NCBI GenBank assembly: GCA_011052165.1
Contig: DRJN01000031.1
Span: 1 to 5,661 of the forward strand
DNA from: Gammaproteobacteria bacterium
Lineage (GTDB): Bacteria; Pseudomonadota; Gammaproteobacteria; UBA6429; Thiohalophilaceae
Length of the DNA stretch: 5,661 nucleotides
Direction: 5' to 3'
The position numbers and the translations under genes were made by a program. Under the pieces are notes generated by a model that saw only the letters and a program-made list of their open reading frames with translations, was not told the DNA's origin and did not search any database. Of this stretch, positions 5,471 through 5,661 are shown one piece after another (positions within the stretch are counted from its first letter, which is position 1; the number at the start of each line of letters is the position of its first letter).

Positions 5471-5661
5471 TAGAACAAGCTCCCTTGTGAATCCGGCTTC
5501 TCGTGCTCGGTGGTGGTCTCCGTCACGCAACGGGTAGGCTCTCCGTGCTTTTCGGCTTCGAGGTCAGCGAGGAGCTGGTGGTAGCCGGCTTCGCCGAGGA
5601 GGTTGCGGGCGTGGAGGTGGCACTCGCGCCAGGATTCCTCGGGGCTCTGGGCGAGCTGCCA
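5470..5661 (-). CDS. C-terminal part of an unrecognised protein, cut by the window edge (63 aa seen)
   Basis: The frame is open from the right edge to a TAA at 5472-5470. Nearly every codon in the first half ends in G or C, a strong coding signal that differs from the more balanced codon use of the MBL and E2-E1-JAB genes. The visible protein has a helical part (SPEESWRECHLHARNLLG, then EAGYHQLLADLEAEKHG) followed by a polar Thr/Glu-rich tail. I do not recognise the family. The gene runs convergently toward the E2-E1-JAB gene and leads into the 32-residue ORF. The codon style suggests it belongs to another genetic background than the defence module. Confidence 0.55.
   Translation of the reverse strand, partial: WQLAQSPEESWRECHLHARNLLGEAGYHQLLADLEAEKHGEPTRCVTETTTEHEKPDSQGSLF

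Overview
The window looks like a defence-type accessory region from a proteobacterium, probably a gammaproteobacterium. This rests on the sigma-70 style promoters, GAGG/GGAG ribosome binding sites and moderate GC; no taxonomic marker is present. Two divergent operons share one short control region (1653-1785).

Right-facing operon: a ComEC-like metallo-beta-lactamase-fold protein (1786-2937) overlaps by 8 bp a 765-residue triple-fusion protein (2930-5227). The fusion carries, in order, an E2-like conjugating domain (Cys112), a long linker, a ThiF/MoeB-like E1 adenylating domain (GxGxxG at 380-385, Cys563) and a C-terminal JAB/JAMM peptidase (Glu656, His720, His722, Asp732). This is a complete ubiquitin-like activation, conjugation and deconjugation machine in one chain. 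No ubiquitin-like protein and no CD-NTase (the CBASS cyclase) is encoded here. The conjugated substrate is therefore unknown; the glycine-ending tail of the MBL protein is a candidate.

Left-facing operon: a wHTH-WYL regulator of the BrxR/CapW type (729-1652), then an HNH nuclease with a hydrophobic C-terminal hairpin (309-725), then a 75-residue two-helix membrane protein (67-294). The genes are 3 and 14 nt apart, so the regulator is co-transcribed with a candidate nuclease and membrane effector. BrxR and CapW repress phage-defence operons, so the likely logic is that the WYL protein holds both operons low by binding the TATAC/GTATA inverted repeats in the control region.

Right edge (about 5300-5661): the left strand carries very GC-rich coding sequence in a different style. 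It holds the end of a cut-off gene, an overlapping 32-codon ORF, and a short stretch that might be the broken start of a type I methyltransferase gene (hsdM). This looks like the junction between the defence module and neighbouring DNA. I see no tRNA, rRNA, CRISPR array, transposase, or convincing terminator.
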